A DNA stretch of 64,000 bases from Aequorivita echinoideorum (GCF_018476645.1 NZ_JAHCTB010000001.1:186001-250000), one strand, 5' to 3'; positions 33,650 to 44,914 are shown, counted from the stretch's first letter. Translations and numbers: made by a program. The notes: a model not told the origin generated them from the sequence alone.

Positions 33650-34813
33650 CTATACTTCATTTTTTAGGCGGGCTTTCAACCACCTTTCAGGAATTTCCTG
33701 ATTGCATGCACTCAAATATTCGCCATAAGTGCAAGGTAATAACGCACGACTTTTTAATTTATTATTAACGTTTGAAATAAATGGTAGCGTAATCCACCAT
33801 CTATCCGTTTTATTACTTTTCTTGAAGATGAGAATCTCATCCTCTACCGGAACTTGGTAGGTAGTAAAATCTGAATCATTTTCAAAATTATCATCAGCTA
33901 CCCTGAAATTTACTCCCTCCAAAAAATACCAAAATATTTGCGCTACGAGCATTGCACTGCTCAATCCATCTTGCGAATCTTCCAATTCATAAACCCCAAA
34001 AGATGAGGTTCTATTACTTATACCAGCATAACGTGCAATTGCGCAAATCTCCCTACTGTCAAAGCCGTTTGGGCTTTCGTTATTTTTATAACTGAAATCT
34101 GCGCTCTTTATTGCTGTGGCATCCACTATAACCATATCCGCATCGCGCATGATTGGTTCAACAGTCTGCACGTCGGCAATAATTTCACCCAATCTGTAAG
34201 CATCGAAAAAAAGTTTTTCCATCAATGCAATTTCCTGCGGTGCATTGAAAAAAGACTGATACCCCAAAACACTGTAATTAAAAAGATTATAAGGCTGATC
34301 CACAACCATTTTCCCCACAAACGATTTATTGTTTATTGGCAATTCAGCATCACCCAAATCAAATCGCGAATCAATATTTACAGCATTTACCATACTTCCC
34401 AGACCATCGTAAGCTCTATATTGCGCATACGCTAAATCTTGACTTCCTCCTAAAATAAGCGGAATAATATTTTTTTGGAGCAATGAAGAAATAACCTCTT
34501 TGGCCGCAAAACGGGAATCTTTTGAAGTCTCCCCTTTTTCTATATCGCCAAGGTCAATAATTTTATGATTCCAGTTTCCCGGGTAAAGAGAATAAAATGC
34601 TTTTCGATAAGAATCAAAAGAAATGTCGGTGCCAATATAATTAACATCGTCCCTATTTTCCTTTATGCCCAAAAGGGCAAATTTGGTATTCTTTAAATCG
34701 GGAAGTTCCCCAATTTTGGAATGTACTTCAATTTGTTTTCCCAAGGTGCCGGGAGGCAAAATTTCCCGATGCGCCAATACTTTTTTGGAAACTGGCGATA
34801 AAAATTCAATCAT
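33650..34813 (-). CDS. arginase/formimidoylglutamase-fold protein lacking metal ligands
   Basis: A 387-residue protein with the ureohydrolase (arginase) fold. Annotators usually call Bacteroidota proteins at this locus formimidoylglutamase. The metal-binding residues are mostly missing: where active members have GGxH the sequence is GGSQ (Gln125), DAHxD is DSRFD (148-152), and the DxD motif is VDATAI. The true agmatinase at 50183 keeps all three motifs, a good internal control. It is probably not catalytic as an arginase. It shares 1 base with topA and is next to gldK, so a role linked to either is possible. Confidence 0.82.
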   Translation of the reverse strand: MIEFLSPVSKKVLAHREILPPGTLGKQIEVHSKIGELPDLKNTKFALLGIKENRDDVNYIGTDISFDSYRKAFYSLYPGNWNHKIIDLGDIEKGETSKDSRFAAKEVISSLLQKNIIPLILGGSQDLAYAQYRAYDGLGSMVNAVNIDSRFDLGDAELPINNKSFVGKMVVDQPYNLFNYSVLGYQSFFNAPQEIALMEKLFFDAYRLGEIIADVQTVEPIMRDADMVIVDATAIKSADFSYKNNESPNGFDSREICAIARYAGISNRTSSFGVYELEDSQDGLSSAMLVAQIFWYFLEGVNFRVADDNFENDSDFTTYQVPVEDEILIFKKSNKTDRWWITLPFISNVNNKLKSRALLPCTYGEYLSACNQEIPERWLKARLKNEV

Positions 34814-37329
34814 TATTTTTTCTTGGCGGTGGATTTTTTCTTAGTAGCAGGTTTCCTTTTGGCCGTAGTTTTTTTCTTCGGACTTTTCTTTTCAAGTAAA
34901 TCCTTTGCTTCTTCCAAAGTTATCTTGTCAGCCTCAGTCCCTTTGGGCAATTCAACCTTAGTTTTGCCTTTAATTAAATTGAAACGGCCCCAGCGCGCTT
35001 TCTCAATTCTTATTTTTTCTTCAGGCCATTCGTTTATGAGCTTATCAATTTCCTTTTGCTTCTTATCTTCTATAAGCTTGGTTACATCCTTTTTAGTAAG
35101 ATTGTCAAAATCATATTTCTTGTTCACATTGATGAACATATTATTCCATTTTATAAATGGACCGAAACGTCCGACACCTTTTTGGACTGGCATATCCTCA
35201 TACATATATATAGGTGCATCGGCTTTTTTCTTCTCTTCAATCAATTCTTTGGCAAAAGCCATATCCACATCCAGTGGATCCATTCCTTTTGGAAGCGAAA
35301 TAAATGTTTTCCCAAACCGAACGTACGGACCGAAGCGTCCATTATTCACCTCAACCTCTTCGTTATCATATACACCTAATGTCTTCGGAAGCTTGAAAAG
35401 ATCCATAACTTCTTCAAAAGTAACCAAATGCAATTGCTGGTCTGGCCGTAGGCTGGCAAATTTCTTTTCTTCATCATCCGGAGCGCCAATTTGTGCCATT
35501 GGGCCGTATTTTCCAAGTCTCACCAAAACCGTTTTACCAGTTTCCGGGTCTTCACCCAGAATACGCTCGCCACTTTCCCGTTCCGCATTTTCTTCAACAT
35601 CTTCAACACGTGGATGAAATTTTGCATAAAAATCTTTCATCATATGCGTCCATTCCTCCTTACCTTCGGCAATATCATCAAAATCCTGCTCTACTTTTGC
35701 TGTGAAATTATAGTCAAGAATATTTTCAAAATGATCTACCAAAAAGTCGTTAACGATCATCCCGATATCCGTAGGGACTAATTTTCCCTTATCACTTCCA
35801 ACGGTTTCCGTAAGCATTTTATCTTTAATATTCTCTTTTTGAAGCGTCAATTGAAGGTATTTACGCTCTACCCCCTCCACAGTTCCTTTCTCCACATAAT
35901 TTCTACTGATTATTGTAGAAATAGTTGGGGCATAGGTTGAAGGCCTGCCAATGCCCAGTTCTTCCAACTGTTTTACCAACGAAGCTTCTGTAAATCGATA
36001 TGGCGGACGTGAAAAACGCTCGGTTGCGGTTATAAAATTATTTTCAAGCGTATCGCCACTTTTCATATTTGGCAGCATTCCCTCCTGTTCTTCTTCCTCA
36101 AAATCGGTTCCTTCCAGATATACTTTTAGAAATCCGTCAAATTTGATCATTTCGCCATTTGCGGTAAAATTTTCTGAAACTTTTTCTTTTGAAAGCACAT
36201 CAATTTTCACGTTGGTTCGTTCCAATTGGGCATCGCTCATTTGTGAAGCCAAGGTCCGTTTCCAAATTAAATCATACAAACGCGCTTGGTCGTGATCGCC
36301 AGAGATGTGGTGCGCAGCCATATCTGTGGGCCTGATTGCCTCGTGAGCTTCCTGTGCACCCTTGCTTTTCCCTTTATAATCGCGAGGTTTGCTGTATTCC
36401 TTTCCGTAAGAGGAAATTATTTCTTTTTGTGCCGCATTCTTCGCGTCCTTGCTTAAGTTTACGCTATCGGTACGCATATAAGTTATAAAACCAGCCTCAT
36501 ACAGGCGCTGTGCGATGGTCATTGTTTTTCCAACTGAAAAATAAAGTTTACGTGCGGCTTCCTGTTGGAGGGTTGAAGTTGTGAAAGGAGCAGCGGGACT
36601 TTTGCTGGCGGGCTTTTTGGTTAAATCTGAAATTTTATATTTGGCACCCAGATTCTTCTGAAGAAACGCACGGGCCTCTTCTTCCGTATCAAAATTTTTC
36701 GGAAGTTTTGCCTTGAATTTGCTGCCATCGGCCGTGATAAATTCCGCATCTACCCGGTATGAAGCTACTGGATTGAAGGCTTCGATTTCGCGTTCGCGCT
36801 CCACGATCAATCGAACGGCGACAGACTGCACACGGCCTGCGGAAAGTCCGCCCTTCACTTTTTTCCAAAGTACGGGCGAAAGCTCGTATCCCACTAAACG
36901 GTCGAGCACGCGACGTGCTTGCTGAGCATTTACCAAATTATAATCAATCTGCCGCGGATTTTCAATGGCTCGTAAAATGGCAGATTTCGTAATTTCATGA
37001 AAAACAATACGTTTGGTTTTATTTTTATCGAGTTTCAATTCTTCTGCCAAATGCCACGCAATGGCTTCTCCCTCTCGGTCCTCATCACTTGCCAACCAAA
37101 CCGTTTCAGCGTTTTTGGAAAGTGTCTTCAATTCTGAAACCAATTTCTTTTTATCGCTGCTCACAATATATTTAGGAGTAAAATCCCCATCCACATCTAC
37201 ACCCAATTCTTTGGAAGGTAGATCTGCAATATGCCCAAAACTGGAGGAAACCTTGAACTCCTTTCCTAAAAATTTTTCAATGGTTTTCGCTTTTGCAGGG
37301 GACTCAACGATCACTAAATTCTTTGCCAT
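34813..37329 (-). CDS. topA: DNA topoisomerase I
   Basis: An 838-residue type IA topoisomerase that relaxes negative supercoils. N-terminal Toprim motif KNLVIVESPAKAKTIEKFLG and WLASDEDREGEAIAWHL; catalytic Tyr in YEAGFITYMRTDSVNLS (near residue 295); SAGRVQSVAVRLIVERERE. The C-terminal part has repeated DUF/zinc-free domains (GRFGPYVRFGKTF) and a Lys-rich tail (KKKTTAKRKPATKKKS). Essential housekeeping gene, 1-base overlap with the next gene. Confidence 0.97.
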   Translation of the reverse strand: MAKNLVIVESPAKAKTIEKFLGKEFKVSSSFGHIADLPSKELGVDVDGDFTPKYIVSSDKKKLVSELKTLSKNAETVWLASDEDREGEAIAWHLAEELKLDKNKTKRIVFHEITKSAILRAIENPRQIDYNLVNAQQARRVLDRLVGYELSPVLWKKVKGGLSAGRVQSVAVRLIVEREREIEAFNPVASYRVDAEFITADGSKFKAKLPKNFDTEEEARAFLQKNLGAKYKISDLTKKPASKSPAAPFTTSTLQQEAARKLYFSVGKTMTIAQRLYEAGFITYMRTDSVNLSKDAKNAAQKEIISSYGKEYSKPRDYKGKSKGAQEAHEAIRPTDMAAHHISGDHDQARLYDLIWKRTLASQMSDAQLERTNVKIDVLSKEKVSENFTANGEMIKFDGFLKVYLEGTDFEEEEQEGMLPNMKSGDTLENNFITATERFSRPPYRFTEASLVKQLEELGIGRPSTYAPTISTIISRNYVEKGTVEGVERKYLQLTLQKENIKDKMLTETVGSDKGKLVPTDIGMIVNDFLVDHFENILDYNFTAKVEQDFDDIAEGKEEWTHMMKDFYAKFHPRVEDVEENAERESGERILGEDPETGKTVLVRLGKYGPMAQIGAPDDEEKKFASLRPDQQLHLVTFEEVMDLFKLPKTLGVYDNEEVEVNNGRFGPYVRFGKTFISLPKGMDPLDVDMAFAKELIEEKKKADAPIYMYEDMPVQKGVGRFGPFIKWNNMFINVNKKYDFDNLTKKDVTKLIEDKKQKEIDKLINEWPEEKIRIEKARWGRFNLIKGKTKVELPKGTEADKITLEEAKDLLEKKSPKKKTTAKRKPATKKKSTAKKK

Positions 37330-37466
37330 AAACGTATTTGTTATGCGTACAAAAGTATATGAAATTTTTAATTCGCAATTTTTGGGCTAAAAATTTAGTC
37401 TTCCGTTAACACTGTGAAACTTTGAAAATGCAGTATTTTATCCATTCTGAAAAAGAAAATCCGTCT

Positions 37467-38099
37467 ATGAAAATTTCCGAACTAAATAATATATTTCTAA
37501 AAATCACTATTTCCTTTTTCACCATTATTGTATTTCAAAGTTGCGATTCTGCGAAGAAAATTTTTAAAACACCCACGTTTAACAATAGCAATCAAATTAA
37601 CTGCATCATTGAAATTCCTGCGGGAACGAATAAAAAAATTGAATTCAATAAAACTTCAAAAAAGTTTATAATCGATGTCCGTGAAGGGAAAGAAAGAATT
37701 ATTGAATATTTACCGTATCCCGGAAATTATGGATTTATCGCTTCCACGTTTTCAGATCCGCAGCAGGGCGGAGACGGCGATCCGCTGGATGTACTGGTTC
37801 TCTGCGAATCACTAAAAACTGGGACAATTGTCGCTACAAAACCTATTGGAATTTTAAAACTTTTGGACGCTGGAGAAATGGATTATAAGGTTATATGCAT
37901 CCCAACCGATAAAAATTTGCAAACGCTTTATGCGGAAACATTCGATGAATTTTCAACGAAATACCCCAATGCCCTTGCTTTGCTTGAAAATTGGTTTTCA
38001 AGTTACGACCATTTTGATATTGTAAAAATTGAAGGCTGGGGTGATGAAAAAGAAGCCTTGGAGGAAATTCAGAAGCTTTCAATTCCTATTAAAAAATAA
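37467..38099 (+). CDS. inorganic pyrophosphatase (family I) with lipoprotein signal
   Basis: A 210-residue protein if the ATG at 37467 is used. Family I pyrophosphatase motifs are intact: PYPGNYGFIAST, GGDGDPLDVLVL (Asp cluster for Mg2+), LLDAGEMDYKVICIP, ending with a Tyr/Lys-rich binding helix. In front lies ISFFTIIVFQSCDSA, a lipobox-like signal peptide (Cys28), which suggests export and membrane anchoring. Cytosolic pyrophosphatases do not have this. The upstream ATG at 37422 would merely add residues in front of the signal. Role inferred: hydrolysis of pyrophosphate in the periplasm. Confidence 0.85.
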   Translation: MKISELNNIFLKITISFFTIIVFQSCDSAKKIFKTPTFNNSNQINCIIEIPAGTNKKIEFNKTSKKFIIDVREGKERIIEYLPYPGNYGFIASTFSDPQQGGDGDPLDVLVLCESLKTGTIVATKPIGILKLLDAGEMDYKVICIPTDKNLQTLYAETFDEFSTKYPNALALLENWFSSYDHFDIVKIEGWGDEKEALEEIQKLSIPIKK

Positions 38100-38133
38100 T
38101 TCCTTTCTGAAAATTTCATAAAAATTCTGACAC

Positions 38134-38165
38134 TTTGTCACCGTGCGCAATTAATTGTATCTTTG
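38134..38165 (+). promoter_or_regulatory. Bacteroidota promoter of miaB
   Basis: -33 box TTTG (38134-38137) and a perfect -7 box TATCTTTG (38158-38165) separated by 20 bases, the spacing of Bacteroidota primary-sigma promoters. The miaB ATG is 47 bases downstream. Confidence 0.7.
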
Positions 38166-38212
38166 CCCGCTCAATGGTTTAAATTTTTTAAGAATTCATT
38201 GAAGCTTGATTT

Positions 38213-39658
38213 ATGGAAAAGATTATTGACGAAAAAACGCAAGGAAACACACTTACGCTCGAGCCAAAAACAGGCAACTACCGAAAACTTTATATTGAAA
38301 GCTACGGCTGCGCCATGAACTTTAGCGATAGCGAGATTGTTGCATCCATACTTGCAGATCAAGGTTACAACACTACAAATTTGTTGGAAGATGCAGATTT
38401 GGTTTTAGTGAATACCTGTTCCATCCGCGATAAAGCTGAACAGACCGTACGCAAGCGCCTTGAGAAATATAACGCCGTTAAGCGAATAAATCCGAAAATG
38501 AAAGTGGGTGTTTTAGGCTGCATGGCAGAACGATTGAAGGAAAAATTTCTGGAAGAGGAAAAAATCGTCGATTTGGTGGTGGGTCCTGATGCCTATAAAG
38601 ATATTCCCAATTTGCTAAAAGAAGTGGAAGAAGGACGGGATGCCGTGAATGTTATTCTTTCTAAAGAAGAGACCTACGGTGATGTTCAGCCGGTACGTTT
38701 GGGCGGCAACGGCATTACCGCATTTGTGAGCATTACCCGCGGTTGTGACAATATGTGCACCTTTTGCGTGGTTCCCTTTACACGCGGCCGGGAACGTAGC
38801 CGTGATCCGCAAAGTATTTTACGGGAAATTGCCGACCTATCGGAAAGAGGCTATAAGGAAATTACGCTTTTAGGTCAAAATGTAGATAGTTATTTATGGT
38901 ACGGAGGCGGTTTGAAAAAAGATTTCAAAAATGCTTCGGAAATGCAGCGCGCCACAGCCACGGATTTTGCAAAATTGCTGGATATGGCGGCTAGTGCTTT
39001 CCCAAAAATGCGCATTCGCTTTTCAACCAGCAATCCGCAGGATATGCACGAGGAAGTACTTCATGTTATGGCGAAACACGAAAACATATGCAACCACATC
39101 CACCTTCCTGTACAAAGTGGAAGCACACGGATTTTAAAGGAAATGAACCGTCAGCACACCCGCGAGGAATATATAAAGTTGGTGGACAGGATTTGGGAAA
39201 TTATTCCCGGTTGCTCCATTTCGCAGGATATGATTGTGGGTTTCCCCACGGAAACCGAGGAAGATCATAAAGAGACTTTGAGCTTAATGGAATATGTGAA
39301 ATATGATTTTGGCTATATGTACAAATATTCCGAAAGACCCGGTACTATGGCTGCACGAAAAATGGAGGATGATGTGCCCGAAGAAACAAAAGCACGCAGA
39401 TTGACCGAAATCGTGGACCTTCAGCAAAAGCACAGTGCCTATCGCACTGCTGAATTTTTGGGAAAAACGGTGACCGTCTTAATTGAAAAGGAATCAAAAA
39501 AGAACGAAAACGAGTGGAGCGGAAGAACGGAACACAACAATGTTGCGGTTTTTCCGAAGGAGAATTATAAACCGGGTGATTTCGTAAAAGTAAAAGTAAC
39601 CAATTGTACCACTGCAACTTTGATTGGTGTCGCGATAGGTTTTTCGCAAAGCAATTAA
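38213..39658 (+). CDS. miaB: tRNA-2-methylthio-N6-dimethylallyladenosine synthase MiaB
   Basis: A 481-residue radical-SAM methylthiotransferase that adds a methylthio group to isopentenyl-A37 of tRNAs reading codons starting with U. N-terminal MTTase domain with ESYGCAMNFSDSE and CSIRDKAEQ; radical-SAM cluster GCDNMCTFC near residue 180; C-terminal TRAM domain (about residues 420-480). Length is normal. It precedes the sigma-54-type regulator by 3 bases, so they are likely co-transcribed. Confidence 0.96.
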   Translation: MEKIIDEKTQGNTLTLEPKTGNYRKLYIESYGCAMNFSDSEIVASILADQGYNTTNLLEDADLVLVNTCSIRDKAEQTVRKRLEKYNAVKRINPKMKVGVLGCMAERLKEKFLEEEKIVDLVVGPDAYKDIPNLLKEVEEGRDAVNVILSKEETYGDVQPVRLGGNGITAFVSITRGCDNMCTFCVVPFTRGRERSRDPQSILREIADLSERGYKEITLLGQNVDSYLWYGGGLKKDFKNASEMQRATATDFAKLLDMAASAFPKMRIRFSTSNPQDMHEEVLHVMAKHENICNHIHLPVQSGSTRILKEMNRQHTREEYIKLVDRIWEIIPGCSISQDMIVGFPTETEEDHKETLSLMEYVKYDFGYMYKYSERPGTMAARKMEDDVPEETKARRLTEIVDLQQKHSAYRTAEFLGKTVTVLIEKESKKNENEWSGRTEHNNVAVFPKENYKPGDFVKVKVTNCTTATLIGVAIGFSQSN

Positions 39659-39661
39659 TTT

Positions 39662-40963
39662 ATGGAAAGCATACAAGCAACAAAACAACGTTTCGGAATA
39701 ATAGGCAACGACCCAAAATTGAACCGCGCCGTGGAAAAAGCAATACAGGTTGCACCCACGGATATTTCGGTTTTAGTTACTGGTGAAAGTGGCGTGGGAA
39801 AGGAAAGTATCCCGAAGATAATCCATTCCCTTTCGCACAGAAAACATGGAAAATACATAGCCGTAAACTGTGGCGCAATTCCGGAAGGAACCATTGACAG
39901 TGAACTTTTCGGTCATGAAAAAGGGTCATTTACCGGCGCAACCGCTACGCGAAGTGGTTATTTTGAAGTTGCGGACGGCGGTACAATTTTTCTGGATGAA
40001 GTGGGCGAATTGCCTTTGCCCACACAGGTTCGCCTGCTTCGCGTTTTGGAAAACGGCGAATTTCTTAAAGTGGGCTCTTCACAAATACAGAAAACGGATG
40101 TGCGCATAGTTGCTGCCACAAACGTGAAAATGGCAGAGGCCATTGAAAAGGGAAAATTTCGGGAAGACCTGTATTATCGCTTGAGTACCGTGGAAATTAA
40201 TTTACCGCCTTTGCGGGAACGGCAGGAAGATATTCATTTGCTCTTTAGAAAATTTGCCGCAGATTTTGCCCAGAAATACAAAATGCCCACCATCCGATTG
40301 GATGACCACGCCACAGATTTGTTGTTGAAATATCGCTGGAGCGGTAACATCCGTCAGCTTCGGAATGTGGCGGAGCAAATTTCGGTTTTGGAACAAACCC
40401 GTGAAATTTCATATGAAACACTGAAAAACTATCTGCCAAATATGGGAAGCAATCTTCCGGCGGTAGTAAATGCTAAAAAATCTGAAAGCGATTTTAGTAG
40501 CGAGCGTGAGATTCTCTATAAAATTCTGTTTGATATGAAGCGCGACGTGAACGACCTGAAAAAGCTGACACTGGAATTAATGAAAACCGGAAACACGGCA
40601 AAGGTAAAAGAGGAACAGTCTTCACTTATCAATAAAATTTATTCCGAAGAAAACAATCACGACGAAGAACTTGCGGCGATTGTTGAAGATGAAAATGGTA
40701 TGGATGAAACCGATTTTGAGGTTTTCAGTATTCCGGAGAAAACTTCAGAAAATTTCAACAATGCAGTTGATGTGAAAAAGAAAGATAAATATGATTTTGC
40801 CGAAGAAATTCAGGAAGAGGAAAATCTTTCGCTTCAGCAAAAAGAACTGGAACTTATTAAAAAATCCTTGGAAAAATATAATGGAAAACGAAAGGACGCC
40901 GCGGACGAACTGGGAATTTCCGAAAGAACGCTATACAGAAAAATCAAGCAATATGATCTTTAA
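39662..40963 (+). CDS. sigma-54 interaction domain transcriptional regulator
   Basis: A 433-residue regulator with an AAA+ core: Walker A LVTGESGVGKES, sensor loop GHEKGSFTGATA (the GAFTGA loop has Ser in place of Ala at the second residue), Walker B GGTIFLDEVGELP, and RLSTVEINLPPLRERQEDI. The C-terminus has a Fis-type helix-turn-helix (KRKDAADELGISERTLYRKIKQ). No receiver or sensory domain precedes the core, which is common in Bacteroidota versions. Between them is an acidic, poorly conserved linker (residues 275-385). Target genes unknown; followed closely by lptE. Confidence 0.92.
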   Translation: MESIQATKQRFGIIGNDPKLNRAVEKAIQVAPTDISVLVTGESGVGKESIPKIIHSLSHRKHGKYIAVNCGAIPEGTIDSELFGHEKGSFTGATATRSGYFEVADGGTIFLDEVGELPLPTQVRLLRVLENGEFLKVGSSQIQKTDVRIVAATNVKMAEAIEKGKFREDLYYRLSTVEINLPPLRERQEDIHLLFRKFAADFAQKYKMPTIRLDDHATDLLLKYRWSGNIRQLRNVAEQISVLEQTREISYETLKNYLPNMGSNLPAVVNAKKSESDFSSEREILYKILFDMKRDVNDLKKLTLELMKTGNTAKVKEEQSSLINKIYSEENNHDEELAAIVEDENGMDETDFEVFSIPEKTSENFNNAVDVKKKDKYDFAEEIQEEENLSLQQKELELIKKSLEKYNGKRKDAADELGISERTLYRKIKQYDL

Positions 40964-40995
40964 TTGATGGTTGATAAAAAATTCAAAAAAAGAAA

Positions 40996-41508
40996 ATGAA
41001 CAAAATTCTTTCTTTTATACTGCTTGTAAGTATTGCGTTTATACTTCAGGGTTGCGGTGCGTATTCGTTTACGGGTGCAGACATTAATTACAGTACAACG
41101 AAAACGTTTCAGGTCAATTTTTTTCAAAATAATGCACCCATCGTCGAGCCGGGAATCGCACGCGATTTTACCCAGGATCTTCAGGATTTAATTTTGAACC
41201 AGACCAGTCTGGATTTGGTGACCAGCAATGGCGATTTGGTTTATGAGGGGGAGATTACACAATATTATATTGCGCCCATCACGGCGACCTCAAACAGCAC
41301 GGCAGCGCAAAACAGGCTTACCATTGCAGTGAATGTAAGGTTTTTCAACACTAAGGATGAATTGAAGGATTTTGAGCAATCTTTCAGTTTTTATTATGAT
41401 TATACGGGGAATGCAATACTTACCGGTGGCGCCCTCGAGACAGCTTTGGATATTATTTTTGAACGGCTTACCCAGGATATTTTTAATAAATCCCTCGCAA
41501 ATTGGTAA
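40996..41508 (+). CDS. lptE: LptE family LPS assembly lipoprotein
   Basis: A 170-residue outer-membrane lipoprotein: signal ILLVSIAFILQGC with lipobox LQGC (Cys20), then GAYSFTGADINYSTTKTFQVN, which is typical of LptE in Bacteroidota. LptE plugs the LptD barrel that inserts lipopolysaccharide in the outer leaflet. It is 32 bases after the regulator and precedes a TPR-like gene and secG, a common Bacteroidota order. Confidence 0.86.
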   Translation: MNKILSFILLVSIAFILQGCGAYSFTGADINYSTTKTFQVNFFQNNAPIVEPGIARDFTQDLQDLILNQTSLDLVTSNGDLVYEGEITQYYIAPITATSNSTAAQNRLTIAVNVRFFNTKDELKDFEQSFSFYYDYTGNAILTGGALETALDIIFERLTQDIFNKSLANW

Positions 41509-41512
41509 TATT

Positions 41513-42400
41513 TTGAACATTTCAAACTTCACATATTTACTTGCAAATCCTCAAAAATTGACGGATGCGGATTTGCACGAACTTAATTTGTTGATACAGA
41601 AATATCCCTATTTTCAAAGTGCGCGCGCATTGCAGCTAAAGGGTTTAAAAAATAACGACAGTTTTATGTACAATGATGCGCTCAAAATCACCGCCGCACA
41701 CACTACGGATCGTGATATTCTGTTTGAATATATTACTTCCGAAAAATTTATTCAAAATGAAATCTCGCAAATAATATTGCAGCATGATGCATCCGTAAAT
41801 GAAATTCAGGTTTTTCCGGAAGACGTTTCGCTTGAATTAAATGAGGAAAACGAAAAAAAGCACAAAGCTGAAATTGAAAAAGCAGAAGCCATTTTAAATC
41901 CCAATCTCTTTCAGAGAAAAATTGCTTCATTCCCAGAGAAAGATGAACAAATTTCTGATAAACCAGAAAAAGAAATCAATATACAGCCAGATAAACCCTT
42001 GGAATTCAAATCAGGCGACACACATTCTTTTTCTGAATGGCTAAAATTGACGCGAGCGAAGCCTATTGAAAGAACTCCTGAAGCGCAGATAAAAGATGAA
42101 AAAGAGCGAAAGTTTGAATTGATTGATAAGTTTATTCAGGAAAATCCGAAAATTCTTCCTTCTGAAAATATTAAGAATAACGACAAAACAGATTTACCAA
42201 AAAGCCAAACAAACCTACATTTACAGCCAACGGATTCATTGATGACCGAGACGCTGGCAAAAGTTTATTTGCAGCAGAAAAATTACAAAAAAGCGATTCA
42301 AGCCTATAAAATTTTAATTTTGAAAAATCCCGAAAAAAGTGGTTTCTTTGCAGACCAAATTCGGGCAATAGAAAAATTGATTAATCAAGAACACTCATGA
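41513..42400 (+). CDS. hypothetical TPR-like protein
   Basis: A 295-residue protein if started at the TTG at 41513, which lies 4 bases after lptE and gives a start NISNFTYLLANPQKLTDAD that fits the family. The frame is open further left to 41372 inside lptE, but those codons merely read the other gene. The N-terminal ELNLLIQKYPYFQSARALQLKG and C-terminal ETLAKVYLQQKNYKKAIQAYKI segments look like TPR helices; the middle is Lys/Glu-rich and probably disordered. No signal peptide. Always next to lptE and secG in this group, function unknown. Overlaps secG by 4 bases. Confidence 0.78.
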   Translation: MNISNFTYLLANPQKLTDADLHELNLLIQKYPYFQSARALQLKGLKNNDSFMYNDALKITAAHTTDRDILFEYITSEKFIQNEISQIILQHDASVNEIQVFPEDVSLELNEENEKKHKAEIEKAEAILNPNLFQRKIASFPEKDEQISDKPEKEINIQPDKPLEFKSGDTHSFSEWLKLTRAKPIERTPEAQIKDEKERKFELIDKFIQENPKILPSENIKNNDKTDLPKSQTNLHLQPTDSLMTETLAKVYLQQKNYKKAIQAYKILILKNPEKSGFFADQIRAIEKLINQEHS

Positions 42401-42738
42401 GTACGTTTACAATATTTTTAGTTTTAATAATGATCGTGGCATTTTTGCTGATCGTAGTAATTATGGTTCAAAATCCAAAAGGCGGCGGGCTTTCATCATC
42501 TTTTGGTGGTGGTGCGGGTGCACAAATGGGCGGCGTACAGAAAACAAGTGATTTTCTTGATAAAAGTACTTGGACGCTCGCTACTGTTATGTTGGCGCTT
42601 ATTTTACTTTCCAACATACCAATTATGGGCGGCAGCGGTATTCAGTCAAAAACTTTTGATGAAAGCGCGGTTCCCACTTCGGTTCCCTCACCTTCTGCCA
42701 ATCCTGCTGGAAACACACAGGAAACTCCCGCTGAATAA
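42397..42738 (+). CDS. secG: preprotein translocase subunit SecG
   Basis: A 113-residue inner-membrane subunit of the SecYEG channel. Two transmembrane helices (residues about 3-22 and 54-74) around a loop VMVQNPKGGGLSSSFGGG typical of SecG. The C-terminus is Ser/Pro-rich and unstructured. Overlaps the TPR-like gene by 4 bases; followed by a terminator. Confidence 0.92.
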   Translation: MSTFTIFLVLIMIVAFLLIVVIMVQNPKGGGLSSSFGGGAGAQMGGVQKTSDFLDKSTWTLATVMLALILLSNIPIMGGSGIQSKTFDESAVPTSVPSPSANPAGNTQETPAE

Positions 42739-42757
42739 TTTACCTTAATAAAAGATT

Positions 42758-42795
42758 TTCAATGCCAGCTTATGACAAGCTGGCATTTTTATTTT
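42758..42795 (+). terminator. intrinsic terminator after secG
   Basis: Perfect 11-bp stem AATGCCAGCTT / AAGCTGGCATT (42761-42771 and 42777-42787) with a five-base loop and a T run. Confidence 0.88.
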
Positions 42796-42887
42796 CGGAA
42801 ATGTCAGTTTGCTCCGCGTGGCATAATTTCTGCCAATTAGCACTCAAAATATATAAATCAAAATTTAACAACTAAATAAAAATAAAA

Positions 42888-43163
42888 ATGGCATTAAAAA
42901 TTCAACCACTTGCCGATAGAGTTTTAGTAGAGCCACAAGAGGCAGAAACTAAGACTGCTTCGGGAATTTACATTCCAGACTCTGCTAAAGAAAAGCCACA
43001 GCAAGGCAAAGTTGTTGCTGTAGGAAAAGGCAAAGAAGACCACAAAATGACTGTAAAAGTTGGAGACACCGTTCTTTACGGAAAATATTCTGGGAGCGAG
43101 CTTAAGTTTGACGGTAAAGATTACCTAATTATGCGTGAAGACGATATTCTGGCTATCATCTAA
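42888..43163 (+). CDS. groES: co-chaperonin GroES
   Basis: A 91-residue chaperonin lid subunit: [19 protein letters not shown] and the mobile loop [20 protein letters not shown], then [20 protein letters not shown]. Normal length, cytosolic heptamer partner of GroEL. Upstream is only a half CIRCE-like element (see findings); the intergenic gap to groEL is 82 bases and holds a short GCTTAAAG repeat. Confidence 0.97.
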   Translation: MALKIQPLADRVLVEPQEAETKTASGIYIPDSAKEKPQQGKVVAVGKGKEDHKMTVKVGDTVLYGKYSGSELKFDGKDYLIMREDDILAII

Positions 43164-43218
43164 ACTTTTCATAAATCAAAATTCGAAAAAAAATAATTAA
43201 TCACAGCTTAAGGCGTAA

Positions 43219-44883
<1,665 letters not shown>

Positions 44884-44914
44884 AATTGAGTATATAACGG
44901 TTGATTAATGGTTG

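Noticed and set aside
41372-41512. Longer start of the TPR-like gene inside lptE
   Set aside because: The extension reads lptE in another frame and has no family-like sequence; the TTG 4 bases after lptE is preferred.
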